Source: VRUE01 sp035266685 (GTDB lineage Bacteria; Actinomycetota; Thermoleophilia; Solirubrobacterales; 70-9). From it: 8,468 bases of DNA. The translations under genes and the position numbers were made by a program. The notes beneath the pieces are model-generated. The model was given only the letters and a program-made list of their open reading frames with translations, searched no databases and was not told where the DNA came from. How positions within the stretch are numbered: the stretch's first letter is position 1; every line of letters begins with the position of its first letter. Below are positions 1 to 6,627 of this stretch, in pieces. The stretch covers positions 1 to 8,468 of the forward strand of contig DATFMX010000027.1 in the NCBI GenBank assembly GCA_035266685.1, given 5' to 3'.

Positions 1-1290
1 CCGGTCGTGGGCGAGCGTCAGGCCGACGACATGGCCGATCACCAGGGCGCCGACCTGGACGTACCAGATCGCATTGGCGCTGAGCAGCTGGAAGTCGATC
101 CCCGAGGAGGCGGTGCCGAAGAGGTCCGTCGTCCCGGTCCCCAGCGGGTCCGAGAGCAGGTAGGTGAACTGGGCCTGCTCCTGGAAGACGAAGAGGCTGA
201 AGTAGTGGGCGACGAGGTAGGCGAAGGCGATCGGGATCAGCGTGTGGGCGAAGCCCGAGCGCAGCTTCTCGAACGAGGGCGCCCCGGGCACGCCCGCCAT
301 GCCGCGCACGCCGATCAGGTAGACGAGGGCGACGCCGGCGAAGGTCAGCAGGATGAAGATCGTGTCGGTGGTGCGCAGCGCCGCGGTGAGGCCGAAGCCG
401 GCGTCGACCAGATGGTTGAAGGTGCTTTCGAGCGCGCTCTTGAACGCCCCCTCCTGGGCGCCGTCGAAGCTGGTGGTGGCGATCGAGGCGATCACCACCG
501 CGGCCGAGCCGGGCACCGTCGCCCAGCTGGTCGCAGCGGCGAACGGACGACGCACGCCGAGCCGCCCGTCCTTGGCGCCGAAGCTGCCGAGCCGGCCGAA
601 CATGCCGAAGTAGACGGAGAAGACCTCCCCCGTGCGGCACCACTGCTCGACCCCGAACAGCGCCATCATCGCCAGCGTGTAGGCGCTGTAGAAGACCGCC
701 GCGAGGGCCGCCGCGTGCGGGTCGAGGCCGACCGCGACCCCGCCGCTGGCGCCGTAGACGATCTCCAGCCAGACGACCGCGATCAGCCCGATCGCCGCCG
801 GCCAACGGCCGAGCCGCTCCGGGTAGCGCAGGTGAGCGGGGCGCTGTCCGGCGAGCGCGGTGAAGGCGCTGCCGGCGACGCGCCCGACCGCCCGCCACGG
901 GTTGAAAGGGCGGAAGACGTCGCCGAGCACGACGCTGAACACGGGGAAGCCGAGCCAGGCGGTGACGTAGAGAAAGGTCAGGGCGAGGTTTCGGTCGGGC
1001 GCTTCGGTGCCGTGCAGGCCGGCGTAGATCGCCAGGCCCAGCAGGAAGACCCCCACCAAGCCATAGGCGATCTGCGCCGGCAGCGAGAGCAGCGCCCGCG
1101 AGAGCCCCGCGCCGAGCGGACGCCAGCCGTCCTGCTCGAAACGGGGCGTGCGCCAGCCGACCGAGAGGGCGAAGAAGGAGACGATCAGGACGATCGACGC
1201 CCCCCAGGCGAAGAGCCAGGCGGGGACCGGCAGGTCTTTGCGCGCGACCAGCGCGTGCGCGACCGGCAGCAGCGAGGTCAGGGTGCTCAC
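1..1290 (-). CDS. Polytopic membrane protein, partial at 3' end
   Basis: An open frame of 430 codons runs to the left edge without a stop, so the C-terminus is missing. It starts at a GTG (1290-1288) that overlaps the stop of the cupredoxin gene as GTGA, which implies translational coupling. About eight or nine hydrophobic segments are visible, near residues 24-46, 68-90, 102-123, 164-180, 192-214, 258-274, 309-328, 350-369 and 405-428. Possible signature residues are FRPFNPW (126-132), WLE (174-176), the His of AHYFSLF (362), and two His in the last visible segment (H420, H428). No enzymatic motif stands out. Similar actinobacterial membrane proteins are, as I recall, sometimes labelled 'fenitrothion hydrolase'; I cannot support that activity here. 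Its link to a cupredoxin suggests a membrane metal or redox role, which is inference. The antisense strand also has a long open frame, but it is low-complexity and charged, as expected of a shadow in GC-rich DNA. Confidence 0.85.
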   Translation of the reverse strand, partial: MSTLTSLLPVAHALVARKDLPVPAWLFAWGASIVLIVSFFALSVGWRTPRFEQDGWRPLGAGLSRALLSLPAQIAYGLVGVFLLGLAIYAGLHGTEAPDRNLALTFLYVTAWLGFPVFSVVLGDVFRPFNPWRAVGRVAGSAFTALAGQRPAHLRYPERLGRWPAAIGLIAVVWLEIVYGASGGVAVGLDPHAAALAAVFYSAYTLAMMALFGVEQWCRTGEVFSVYFGMFGRLGSFGAKDGRLGVRRPFAAATSWATVPGSAAVVIASIATTSFDGAQEGAFKSALESTFNHLVDAGFGLTAALRTTDTIFILLTFAGVALVYLIGVRGMAGVPGAPSFEKLRSGFAHTLIPIAFAYLVAHYFSLFVFQEQAQFTYLLSDPLGTGTTDLFGTASSGIDFQLLSANAIWYVQVGALVIGHVVGLTLAHDR

Positions 1291-1661
1291 GGGTTGACGG
1301 TCAGTTCGAGGATCTGTTCCTTGCGCCCCTCGAGCTCGGCCTCGAAGACACCTTCGATCGTCGCCGGGAAGTCGAAGTTGACCGAACCGCCCGCCTTGAC
1401 GTCCTTCATGATGTCGTAGCCGTGCATGTGGATCTCGTCGCTGACGTCGGAGTCCACCCTGAAGCGCACCTCTTCGCCCTTGTTGTAGGTGAGCTGGGCG
1501 ATGCCGCCGACCGGCTTGCCGTGCTTGATCGTGATCGTGGTCATGCCCTTGGTCGTGTCGTTGCTGCTGCCGCTGTTGCTGCCGCCGAGGACGATCAGCA
1601 GGACGACGGCGACGATTACGACGGCGGCGCCGACGGCCGCGCGTACGGTGTTCGAGTTCAT
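1287..1661 (-). CDS. Membrane-anchored cupredoxin-like protein
   Basis: A 124-residue protein. I chose the ATG at 1661 because AAGGAG lies six bases upstream and because the protein then begins directly with an anchor segment (hydrophobic residues 9-26). A Ser/Gly/Asn/Thr linker (about 27-38) follows, then a domain of about 85 residues rich in beta strands. The pattern DEIHMHGYD (75-83), an F-x-F-P strand (96-99), GVFEAELEG (104-112) and a final LELTVNP matches the small cupredoxin-like proteins of actinobacteria, which sit outside the membrane on an N-terminal anchor. The candidate metal ligands are H78, M79, H80 and perhaps H47. There is no cysteine, so the classical blue-copper Cys-His-His-Met site is incomplete, and copper binding by H/M alone or a purely structural role are both possible. 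It lies between a small membrane protein and a polytopic membrane protein in one operon and probably works with them at the membrane. The upstream extension of the frame to 1871 is rejected because it overlaps the preceding gene. Confidence 0.85.
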   Translation of the reverse strand: MNSNTVRAAVGAAVVIVAVVLLIVLGGSNSGSSNDTTKGMTTITIKHGKPVGGIAQLTYNKGEEVRFRVDSDVSDEIHMHGYDIMKDVKAGGSVNFDFPATIEGVFEAELEGRKEQILELTVNP

Positions 1662-1711
1662 TGCTCGCTCCTTCGCTCGGGCACGGCCCTGCGGGCACAT
1701 GCCGCATTGCT

Positions 1712-1729
1712 CCGCGCCGGACGGCGCGG
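1712..1729 (-). promoter_or_regulatory. Hairpin in the leader of the cupredoxin gene
   Basis: A perfect 7-bp inverted repeat (CCGCGCC and GGCGCGG around a 4-base loop) lies in the 83-base gap between the small membrane gene and the cupredoxin gene. No U-tract follows it on the minus strand, so it is not a standard intrinsic terminator. It could attenuate transcription or stabilise the downstream part of the message, or it could be chance in GC-rich DNA. Confidence 0.3.
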
Positions 1730-1744
1730 GTCGGTTCGCTGCGT

Positions 1745-1987
1745 TCAGGCAGCGAGCGGGGGCGGGCGCTGGGCGAGCCCGAGAGCGATCAGCAGGCCAC
1801 CGTGCGGAGCCCGCACGCCCGGCCGCCGCGGCCGGCGCCAGTTGCGCGCGACTGTGCCCTTCGAGCGGCACCGCCCGGCGAACCGCTCGGCCAACCGCAT
1901 CGCGGTCTCGCAGCCCGGGTAGCGCCCCAGGATGAGCGCCGCCAAGAGGAGCAGCAACGGAACAGCCGCGATCAGGAACTCGCCCAT
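1745..1987 (-). CDS. Small membrane protein with GRYPG motif
   Basis: About 80 residues from the ATG at 1987; an in-frame GTG at 1996 would add three. It opens with a strongly hydrophobic helix (about residues 4-20: IAAVPLLLLLAALILG), followed at once by GRYPGCETAMRLAER and then a basic, Arg-rich stretch. The end is Leu/Ala/Pro-rich (GGLLIALGLAQRPPPLAA). This is the look of a conserved family of very small actinobacterial membrane proteins of unknown function that I recall next to cupredoxin genes. The hydrophobic start followed by positive charges predicts one membrane pass with a cytoplasmic tail. It is the first gene of the minus-strand operon, 83 bases ahead of the cupredoxin gene. No clear Shine-Dalgarno sequence is present, so the start is uncertain. 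It faces away from the thioredoxin-fold gene, with only about 33 bases between the two ATG codons. Confidence 0.65.
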   Translation of the reverse strand: MGEFLIAAVPLLLLLAALILGRYPGCETAMRLAERFAGRCRSKGTVARNWRRPRRPGVRAPHGGLLIALGLAQRPPPLAA

Positions 1988-2008
1988 CGCCGCCACACGC
2001 TACCGGGA

Positions 2009-2014
2009 TAACTT
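2009..2014 (+). promoter_or_regulatory. Candidate -10 box for a leaderless transcript
   Basis: TAACTT fits the actinobacterial -10 pattern TANNNT and ends six bases before the ATG at 2021. This is the spacing expected when transcription starts on the A of the start codon. No Shine-Dalgarno sequence precedes the ATG, which agrees with a leaderless message. No convincing -35 box is visible. Confidence 0.45.
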
Positions 2015-2020
2015 CCCCGG

Positions 2021-2830
2021 ATGCGCCCTGAGCGGGACAACATCGCTTCGCCGGATCTGCCGGAGGGAATCGAGTGGGTCGGCGAGGCGCCGCGCTCGAT
2101 GCCGGTGGCGACGGCCGGCGGACCGGTGCTCGTCCACTTCCTCGACTTCGCCCAGCTGAACAGCGTGCGCACGCTGCCCTACGTGAGCGAGTGGGCGCGG
2201 CGCTACGCGGACGCCGGGCTGACGACGATCGGCGTGCAGGCGCCGCGCTTTCCGTTCGGGTCCGACCCTGACGTCGTGGCGACCGGGCTGGCGCGACTCG
2301 GGGTCGAGTTCCCGGTCGCGATCGACGCCGAGCGCCGCCTCTGGCACGCCTACGGCTGCGAGGGCTGGCCCAGCCTCTTCCTCTGGAAGCTCGGCGGCGC
2401 GCTCGCCTGGTTCCACTTCGGCGAGGGCGAATACCGCGCCACCGAGGAAGCGATCCAGGCCGAGCTGCGCGAGCAGGACGCCCTCCAGCCGCTGCCCGGA
2501 CCGATCGACCCGCTGCGCCCCAGCGACGCCCCCGGCGCCAAGGTCATGCCCCCGACCCCGGAGCTCTTCCCCGGCGGCTCATGGGAGAGGCCCTGGGAGG
2601 GCGACGAGTTGGAGGTCTCCTATGAGGCGGGCGGCGCCTACGCGACGGTCGAGGGCAAGGGTCAGCTGCACATCACCCTCGACGGCACCGAGCTACCACC
2701 GATCGACGTCGAATCTCCGGCCCTACAGGCACTCGCGGAGCATCCCCGCCACGAGCGCCACGAGCTGACGCTCCGCCCCAGCTCCGGCCTCCGAATCTGG
2801 TCGGTCAGCTTCGCCGCGGGCGCACCCTAG
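2021..2830 (+). CDS. Thioredoxin-fold protein without CxxC, DipZ-like C-terminal domain
   Basis: A 269-residue protein with no signal peptide, so probably cytoplasmic. Residues about 25-155 follow the TlpA/DipZ thioredoxin pattern: a central strand (PVLVHFLDF, 35-43), NSVRTLPYV after it (47-55), a GLTTIGVQAP strand (66-75), LGVEFPVAID (93-102), and WPSLFLW (116-122) carrying the usual cis-proline position P117. At the redox site, relatives have TCINW or TCxxC, but here it reads AQLNS (44-48). The only cysteine in the protein is C113, just before the cis-proline segment. It therefore cannot work as a normal dithiol oxidoreductase. Residues about 185-269 (from TPELFPG onward) are beta-rich and resemble the carbohydrate-binding-module-like domain that follows thioredoxin in DipZ. 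Its role may be structural, chaperone-like or regulatory. It is divergent from the cupredoxin operon, with a gap of about 30 bases. Confidence 0.85.
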   Translation: MRPERDNIASPDLPEGIEWVGEAPRSMPVATAGGPVLVHFLDFAQLNSVRTLPYVSEWARRYADAGLTTIGVQAPRFPFGSDPDVVATGLARLGVEFPVAIDAERRLWHAYGCEGWPSLFLWKLGGALAWFHFGEGEYRATEEAIQAELREQDALQPLPGPIDPLRPSDAPGAKVMPPTPELFPGGSWERPWEGDELEVSYEAGGAYATVEGKGQLHITLDGTELPPIDVESPALQALAEHPRHERHELTLRPSSGLRIWSVSFAAGAP

Positions 2831-3795
2831 GCGCCTGCTGCAACCGCTTCGCGAATCTCCTTCGGCAGCATGAAGCGCACATCCTCGTCGACGGTGCGCA
2901 GCTCGGAGACGTCGTCGCAGCCGCGGTCGCGAAAGAGGGCGACGAGGTTCTCGACCAGCTCCTCGGGGGCGCTGGCGCCGGAGGTGATGCCGACCGTCTC
3001 GACGCCCTCCAGCCACTCCTCGCGCACCTGGTGGTGGAAGTCGATCAGGTGCGAGGCGGCGCCGTGTTCGCGCGCCACCTCGACCAGCCGGTTGGAGTTG
3101 GAGGAGTTGGTCGAGCCGATCACCAGCACCAGGTCGCACTCGCGGGCGAGCTGCTTGACGGCGATCTGGCGGTTGGTCGTCGCGTAACAGATGTCATCGG
3201 ACTTGGGGCTGACTATCGCCGGGAACTTCGCCCGCAGGGCGGCGATGATCTCGGTCGTCTCGTCGACCGAGAGCGTCGTCTGGGTGATGAAGGCGACGCG
3301 CTCGGGGTCGGGCACCTCGAGGTCGGCGACCTCGGCGGCGGTCTGCACGAGGACGATGCTGTCGGGCGCCTCGCCGGTCGTCCCTTCGACCTCCTCGTGG
3401 CCCTCGTGGCCGATCATCACGATCGTGTAGCCGTCGGCGGCGAAGCGGCGCGCCTCGACATGGACCTTGGTGACCAGCGGGCAGGTGGCGTCGATCGTGC
3501 GCAGGTTGCGGGCGGCGGCGTTCTCATGCACCGCGGGCGCGACCCCGTGGGCGGAGAAGACGACCATCTCGCCCTCCGGCACCTCGGTCTCCTGCTCGAC
3601 GAAGATCGCTCCGCGCTTGGAGAGCTCCTCGACCACGTGCTTGTTGTGGACGATCTCCTTGCGCACGTAGACGGGCGCGCCGTGGTGCTCGAGCGCGCGC
3701 TCGACCGTCTGTACGGCGCGGTCGACCCCGGCGCAATAGCCGCGCGGGGCGGCGAGCAGGACGCGCTTCGGCGTTGCAGTGTCGGTTGCGGGCAT
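2827..3795 (-). CDS. ispH: 4-hydroxy-3-methylbut-2-enyl diphosphate reductase
   Basis: IspH (LytB) catalyses the last step of the methylerythritol phosphate pathway, reducing HMBPP to IPP and DMAPP with a [4Fe-4S] cluster in the cytoplasm. From the ATG at 3795 it is 322 residues, close to the 316 of E. coli. The three cluster cysteines are C21 (RGYCAGVDRAV), C105 (DATCPLVTKVH) and C203 (DDICYATTNRQ). Substrate-pocket residues are present: H50 (VHNKHVV), H83 (SAHG), H133 and E135 (GHEGHEEVEGT), the TQTTLSVDET segment and the GSTNSSNSNRL segment. All catalytic residues I can check are intact. A GTG at 3801 would add two residues; I prefer the ATG. Its TAG stop lies within the same CTAG as the stop of the convergent thioredoxin-fold gene. 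It is divergent from the WS/DGAT gene across a very short shared promoter. Confidence 0.98.
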   Translation of the reverse strand: MPATDTATPKRVLLAAPRGYCAGVDRAVQTVERALEHHGAPVYVRKEIVHNKHVVEELSKRGAIFVEQETEVPEGEMVVFSAHGVAPAVHENAAARNLRTIDATCPLVTKVHVEARRFAADGYTIVMIGHEGHEEVEGTTGEAPDSIVLVQTAAEVADLEVPDPERVAFITQTTLSVDETTEIIAALRAKFPAIVSPKSDDICYATTNRQIAVKQLARECDLVLVIGSTNSSNSNRLVEVAREHGAASHLIDFHHQVREEWLEGVETVGITSGASAPEELVENLVALFRDRGCDDVSELRTVDEDVRFMLPKEIREAVAAGA

Positions 3796-3817
3796 ACCCA
3801 CCAGGGTACCGGGGAGC

Positions 3818-3823
3818 TAGCCT
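3818..3823 (+). promoter_or_regulatory. Candidate -10 box of the WS/DGAT gene
   Basis: TAGCCT fits TANNNT and ends seven bases before the ATG at 3831, consistent with a leaderless or nearly leaderless message. It sits in CTAGCCTAG (3817-3825), a 9-base near-perfect palindrome that offers a -10 box in both directions. Confidence 0.4.
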
Positions 3824-3824
3824 A
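3819..3824 (-). promoter_or_regulatory. Candidate -10 box of ispH
   Basis: On the minus strand TAGGCT fits TANNNT and lies 23 bases before the ATG of ispH. It would give a short leader of roughly 16 bases containing only a weak GGTGGG purine stretch near the start. It overlaps the plus-strand -10 candidate base for base, so the two promoters share a core. Confidence 0.35.
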
Positions 3825-3830
3825 GAACCG

Positions 3831-5243
3831 ATGACCACCGACGGAGACCACCTGGAGCGCCTCAGCTCGACCGACGCCTCGTTCCTCACCAACGAGAGCG
3901 CGTCGAGCCACATGCACATCGGCGGCGTGCTGATCTTCGAGGGTCCGCCGCCGCGCTACGTCGACCTGGTCGAGCACGTGCGCAGCAAGCTCGACCAGGT
4001 GCCGCGCTTCCGCCAGCGGCTCGTCGTGCCGCCGCTGGAGGCGGGCCGGCCGCTGTGGGCCGACGACGTCAACTTCAACCTCAGCTACCACATCCGCCAC
4101 ACGGCGCTGCCCGACCCGGGCGGCGAGGCGCAGCTCAAGCGGCTGACCGCGCGCGTCTTCTCCCAGCAGCTCGACCGCTCCAAGCCGCTCTGGGAGATGT
4201 GGCTCGTGCAGGGGCTGGAGCGCGACCGCTTCGCCCTGCTGACCAAGACGCACCACGCCGCGGTCGACGGGATCGCCGGGGTCGACATCGGCACGGTGCT
4301 CTTCGACCTCGAGCCGATTCCCGAGCCGCCGCCGGTCGAAGACGGCTGGCAGCCGCACAAGGCGCCGAGCACGACCGACCTGCTGGCCCGCGGCGCGGGC
4401 GAGCTGGCGGCGGCGCCGGTGAAGCTGGCCGAACGGGCGCTGGGCGCCGTGCGCCACCCGGAGACCGCGACGAAACGCCTGGTCGAGGCGCTGGAGGGGG
4501 TCGGTGAGGTGGCCGGCGAGTTCGCCGACCCGGCGCCGGATGTGCCGCTGAACCGCGAGATCGGCCCGCACCGGCGCTTCACCTGGGGGCGCTCGGAGCT
4601 GGCGACCTTCAAGCAGATCAAGGACGCGCTCGGCGGCACCGTCAACGACGTCGTGCTCGCGGTCGTCACCGGGGCGCTGCGCAAGTGGCTGCACGCGCGC
4701 GGCCTGCGCACCGAGGGGCTCGAGCTGCGGGCGCTGGTCCCGGTCTCGATCCGGACCGCGGACGAGCGCGGCGAACTGGGCAACAAACTGGCGGCGATGC
4801 GCGGGCCGCTGCCCGTCTACGTCGAGGACCCGGCGCGGCGCCTGCGCGTGGTCAGCGAGCAGATGGAGGGACTGAAGCGCTCCAAGCAGGCGCTCGGCGC
4901 GGAAGTGATCTCGCGCTTCAACGACTTCGCCCCGCCGACCCTGCTGGCGCAGGCGGCGCGGATCAACTTCTCGACCCGGCTGTTCAACCTGATCGTCACC
5001 AACGTGCCCGGCCCGCAGTTCCCGCTCTACGTGCTCGGCCGCCAGCTGGAGGAGATCTTCCCGGTCGCCTTCCTGCCCCAGAACCACGCCCTCGCGGTGG
5101 CGATCATGAGCTACAACGGGCGGGTCTGCTTCGGCCTGCTCGCCGACTACGACTCGATGGAGGACATCGAGATCGTCGCCGCCGGGATCGACGAGTCGCT
5201 GGCCGAGCTGAAGGAGGCCGCAGCTGCCGCTGCTGCCGTCTGA
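3831..5243 (+). CDS. Wax ester synthase/diacylglycerol O-acyltransferase (WS/DGAT)
   Basis: A 470-residue protein, the usual family length. These enzymes transfer the acyl group of acyl-CoA to diacylglycerol or a fatty alcohol, making triacylglycerol or wax esters at the inner face of the membrane. The ATG at 3831 is chosen because the family N-terminus begins there (ERLSSTDASFLTNES, then MHIGG and FEG). Signatures in order are PLW (119-121), the catalytic HHAAVDG (H141, H142, D146, G147), VNDVVLAVV (N272, D273), NVPGP (391-395) and a C-terminal SYNGRVCFGLLADYD segment. The active site is complete, so activity is likely. The protein ends in a run of alanines. It heads a plus-strand run of genes and is divergent from ispH. 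Which acceptor it uses cannot be told from sequence. The opposite strand has a frame of more than 700 codons across this gene, judged a compositional shadow. Confidence 0.96.
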   Translation: MTTDGDHLERLSSTDASFLTNESASSHMHIGGVLIFEGPPPRYVDLVEHVRSKLDQVPRFRQRLVVPPLEAGRPLWADDVNFNLSYHIRHTALPDPGGEAQLKRLTARVFSQQLDRSKPLWEMWLVQGLERDRFALLTKTHHAAVDGIAGVDIGTVLFDLEPIPEPPPVEDGWQPHKAPSTTDLLARGAGELAAAPVKLAERALGAVRHPETATKRLVEALEGVGEVAGEFADPAPDVPLNREIGPHRRFTWGRSELATFKQIKDALGGTVNDVVLAVVTGALRKWLHARGLRTEGLELRALVPVSIRTADERGELGNKLAAMRGPLPVYVEDPARRLRVVSEQMEGLKRSKQALGAEVISRFNDFAPPTLLAQAARINFSTRLFNLIVTNVPGPQFPLYVLGRQLEEIFPVAFLPQNHALAVAIMSYNGRVCFGLLADYDSMEDIEIVAAGIDESLAELKEAAAAAAAV

Positions 5244-5268
5244 GGCCGTACGCGGAGCCGGCCGGTAG

Positions 5269-6117
5269 ATGCTCCCCGTCGCGCTGGCGCTGGTCGCCGC
5301 GCTGATCTTCGCACTCGGAACGGTGCTCCAGCAGCGGGTGGCGATGGGCGCCAGCGACGCGGAAGCGCACAGCGTCTGGTTCATGCTGCAGCTGGCGCGC
5401 CAGCCGGTCTGGTGGGCGGGGATCCTGCTCACCTGGGTCGGCTTCGGCTTCCACGTCGCCGCGCTGTCGAACGGCGAGATCGTGCTCGTGCAGCCGATCC
5501 TGGCGATGACCGTGGTCTTCGCGCTGCCGCTGGGGGCGCGCTTGTCCGCCCAGCGGATCGAGCGCCGCGACATCGGCGCCGCGCTGCTGGCGACCGCCGG
5601 GCTCGCGGTCTTCCTCGTCCTCAGCAACCCGGCGGCGGGGATCGATGAGCCCGGCCGCGGCGCCTGGCTCGTCTGGGGCGGCGCGCTGTTCGTACTCGCG
5701 GGAGTGCTGACCGCCTCGGGCCTGCGGCGCAGGCCCGCCGTCAAGGCGACGCTGGTCGGGACCGCGGCTGGCGTGCTCTTCGGACTGCACGGCGCGGTGA
5801 CCAAGGCGATGACCGAAAGGCTGCACATGGGGATCGACGCGCTGGTCGCGAGCTGGGCGATCTGGGCTGTGCTGCTGGTCGCCCTGATCAGCATGGCGGT
5901 CAGCCAGGTCGCCCTGCAGGCGGGGGATCTGCCGCCGGCGATCGCCACCGAGTCGATCGTCGCCCCCGTGGTCTCGGTCGCGCTCGGCCTCGGCCTCTAC
6001 GAGGAGACGCTCCGCGACTCGACGCTGGGCACGATCGGCTCGGGGCTCGCCCTCCTCGCGATGCTCGCCGGCGTCACCCTGCTCTCGCGGCGCGAGGGCA
6101 CACGACTCGATCTTTAG
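5269..6117 (+). CDS. DMT-superfamily (EamA/NIPA-like) membrane transporter
   Basis: A 282-residue protein with nine or ten hydrophobic segments and short loops, near residues 2-20, 48-65, 72-90, 101-118, 132-150, 158-176, 188-212, 224-243 and 254-272. It has no signal peptide and no large soluble domain. The opening ALIFALGTVLQQRVA and the internal NGEIVLVQPILAM stretch fit the drug/metabolite transporter superfamily, in particular the actinobacterial branch resembling eukaryotic NIPA magnesium transporters. The two halves probably arose by duplication, as is usual in this superfamily. The substrate is unknown, and magnesium is only one possibility. It starts 25 bases after the WS/DGAT stop and ends nine bases before fxsA, so it is probably cotranscribed with both. 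The Shine-Dalgarno region before the ATG is weak. Confidence 0.85.
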   Translation: MLPVALALVAALIFALGTVLQQRVAMGASDAEAHSVWFMLQLARQPVWWAGILLTWVGFGFHVAALSNGEIVLVQPILAMTVVFALPLGARLSAQRIERRDIGAALLATAGLAVFLVLSNPAAGIDEPGRGAWLVWGGALFVLAGVLTASGLRRRPAVKATLVGTAAGVLFGLHGAVTKAMTERLHMGIDALVASWAIWAVLLVALISMAVSQVALQAGDLPPAIATESIVAPVVSVALGLGLYEETLRDSTLGTIGSGLALLAMLAGVTLLSRREGTRLDL

Positions 6118-6126
6118 GCTGAAGCG

Positions 6127-6627
6127 ATGCTTCCGCTCATCGGCCTCTTCATCGCCGTGCCGATCCTCGAGCTGTACGTGATCATCAAGGTCGGCGGCCT
6201 GATCGGCGTCCTGCCGACGCTGGTGCTGCTGTTCGGCATGTCGCTGCTCGGCGCGACCCTGCTGCGCCACCAGGGCCGCGGCGCCTGGCAGCGCTTCAGC
6301 CGCGCCCTCGCCGAACGCCGCTTCCCCGGCCACGAGGTGGCGGACGGCCTGATGATCACGATCGGCGGCGCCCTCCTGCTCACCCCCGGCTTCATCACCG
6401 ATGCCGTCGGCCTGCTCCTCCTCATCCCCCCGACCCGAGCGATCGCCCGCCGCCTCCTCCAGGCCTGGGTGACCCGCCGCTTCCTCGTCGTCGGTGTCAA
6501 CGGCATGCGCGGCGCCCCACCGCGCTACAGCGCAGGCCCCGACCCGGTTGGCCGCCCCTACGACTTTGAGGGAACGGCGGAGGAGATCGACGCGGAGGAC
6601 CCACAGCTGCCGGAGGAAGGAGGATGA
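6127..6627 (+). CDS. fxsA: FxsA family membrane protein
   Basis: A 166-residue protein, close to the 158 of E. coli FxsA. It carries the family pattern: hydrophobic segments at about 3-20 and 26-46 with P12-x-x-E15, then LLGATLLRHQGRGAW (40-54), and a third hydrophobic region containing GALLLTPGFITDAVGLLLLIPP (81-102). A basic cytoplasmic stretch and an acidic, low-complexity tail follow. In E. coli, extra FxsA relieves exclusion of phage T7 by the F plasmid; its normal job in bacteria is not known. It follows the transporter gene by nine bases, and its TGA overlaps the ATG of the next gene. Confidence 0.93.
   Translation: MLPLIGLFIAVPILELYVIIKVGGLIGVLPTLVLLFGMSLLGATLLRHQGRGAWQRFSRALAERRFPGHEVADGLMITIGGALLLTPGFITDAVGLLLLIPPTRAIARRLLQAWVTRRFLVVGVNGMRGAPPRYSAGPDPVGRPYDFEGTAEEIDAEDPQLPEEGG

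Noticed and set aside
7..1419. Plus-strand open frame of 470 codons
   Set aside because: Its product is dominated by Arg, Glu, Asp, Gly and Ala with no hydrophobic core, while the opposite strand encodes a sensible polytopic membrane protein. It is a shadow caused by high GC.
1662..1871. N-terminal extension of the cupredoxin gene, including a CGMCPQG segment
   Set aside because: It overlaps the preceding small membrane gene, and AAGGAG directly before the ATG at 1661 supports the shorter form.
3031..3825. Plus-strand open frame of 264 codons antisense to ispH
   Set aside because: IspH on the minus strand has every cluster and substrate residue; the antisense product is charged and repetitive.
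3822..5948. Minus-strand open frame of 708 codons across the WS/DGAT and transporter genes
   Set aside because: Low-complexity, His/Arg/Glu-rich product with no family pattern; the plus strand carries complete catalytic motifs in the same region.
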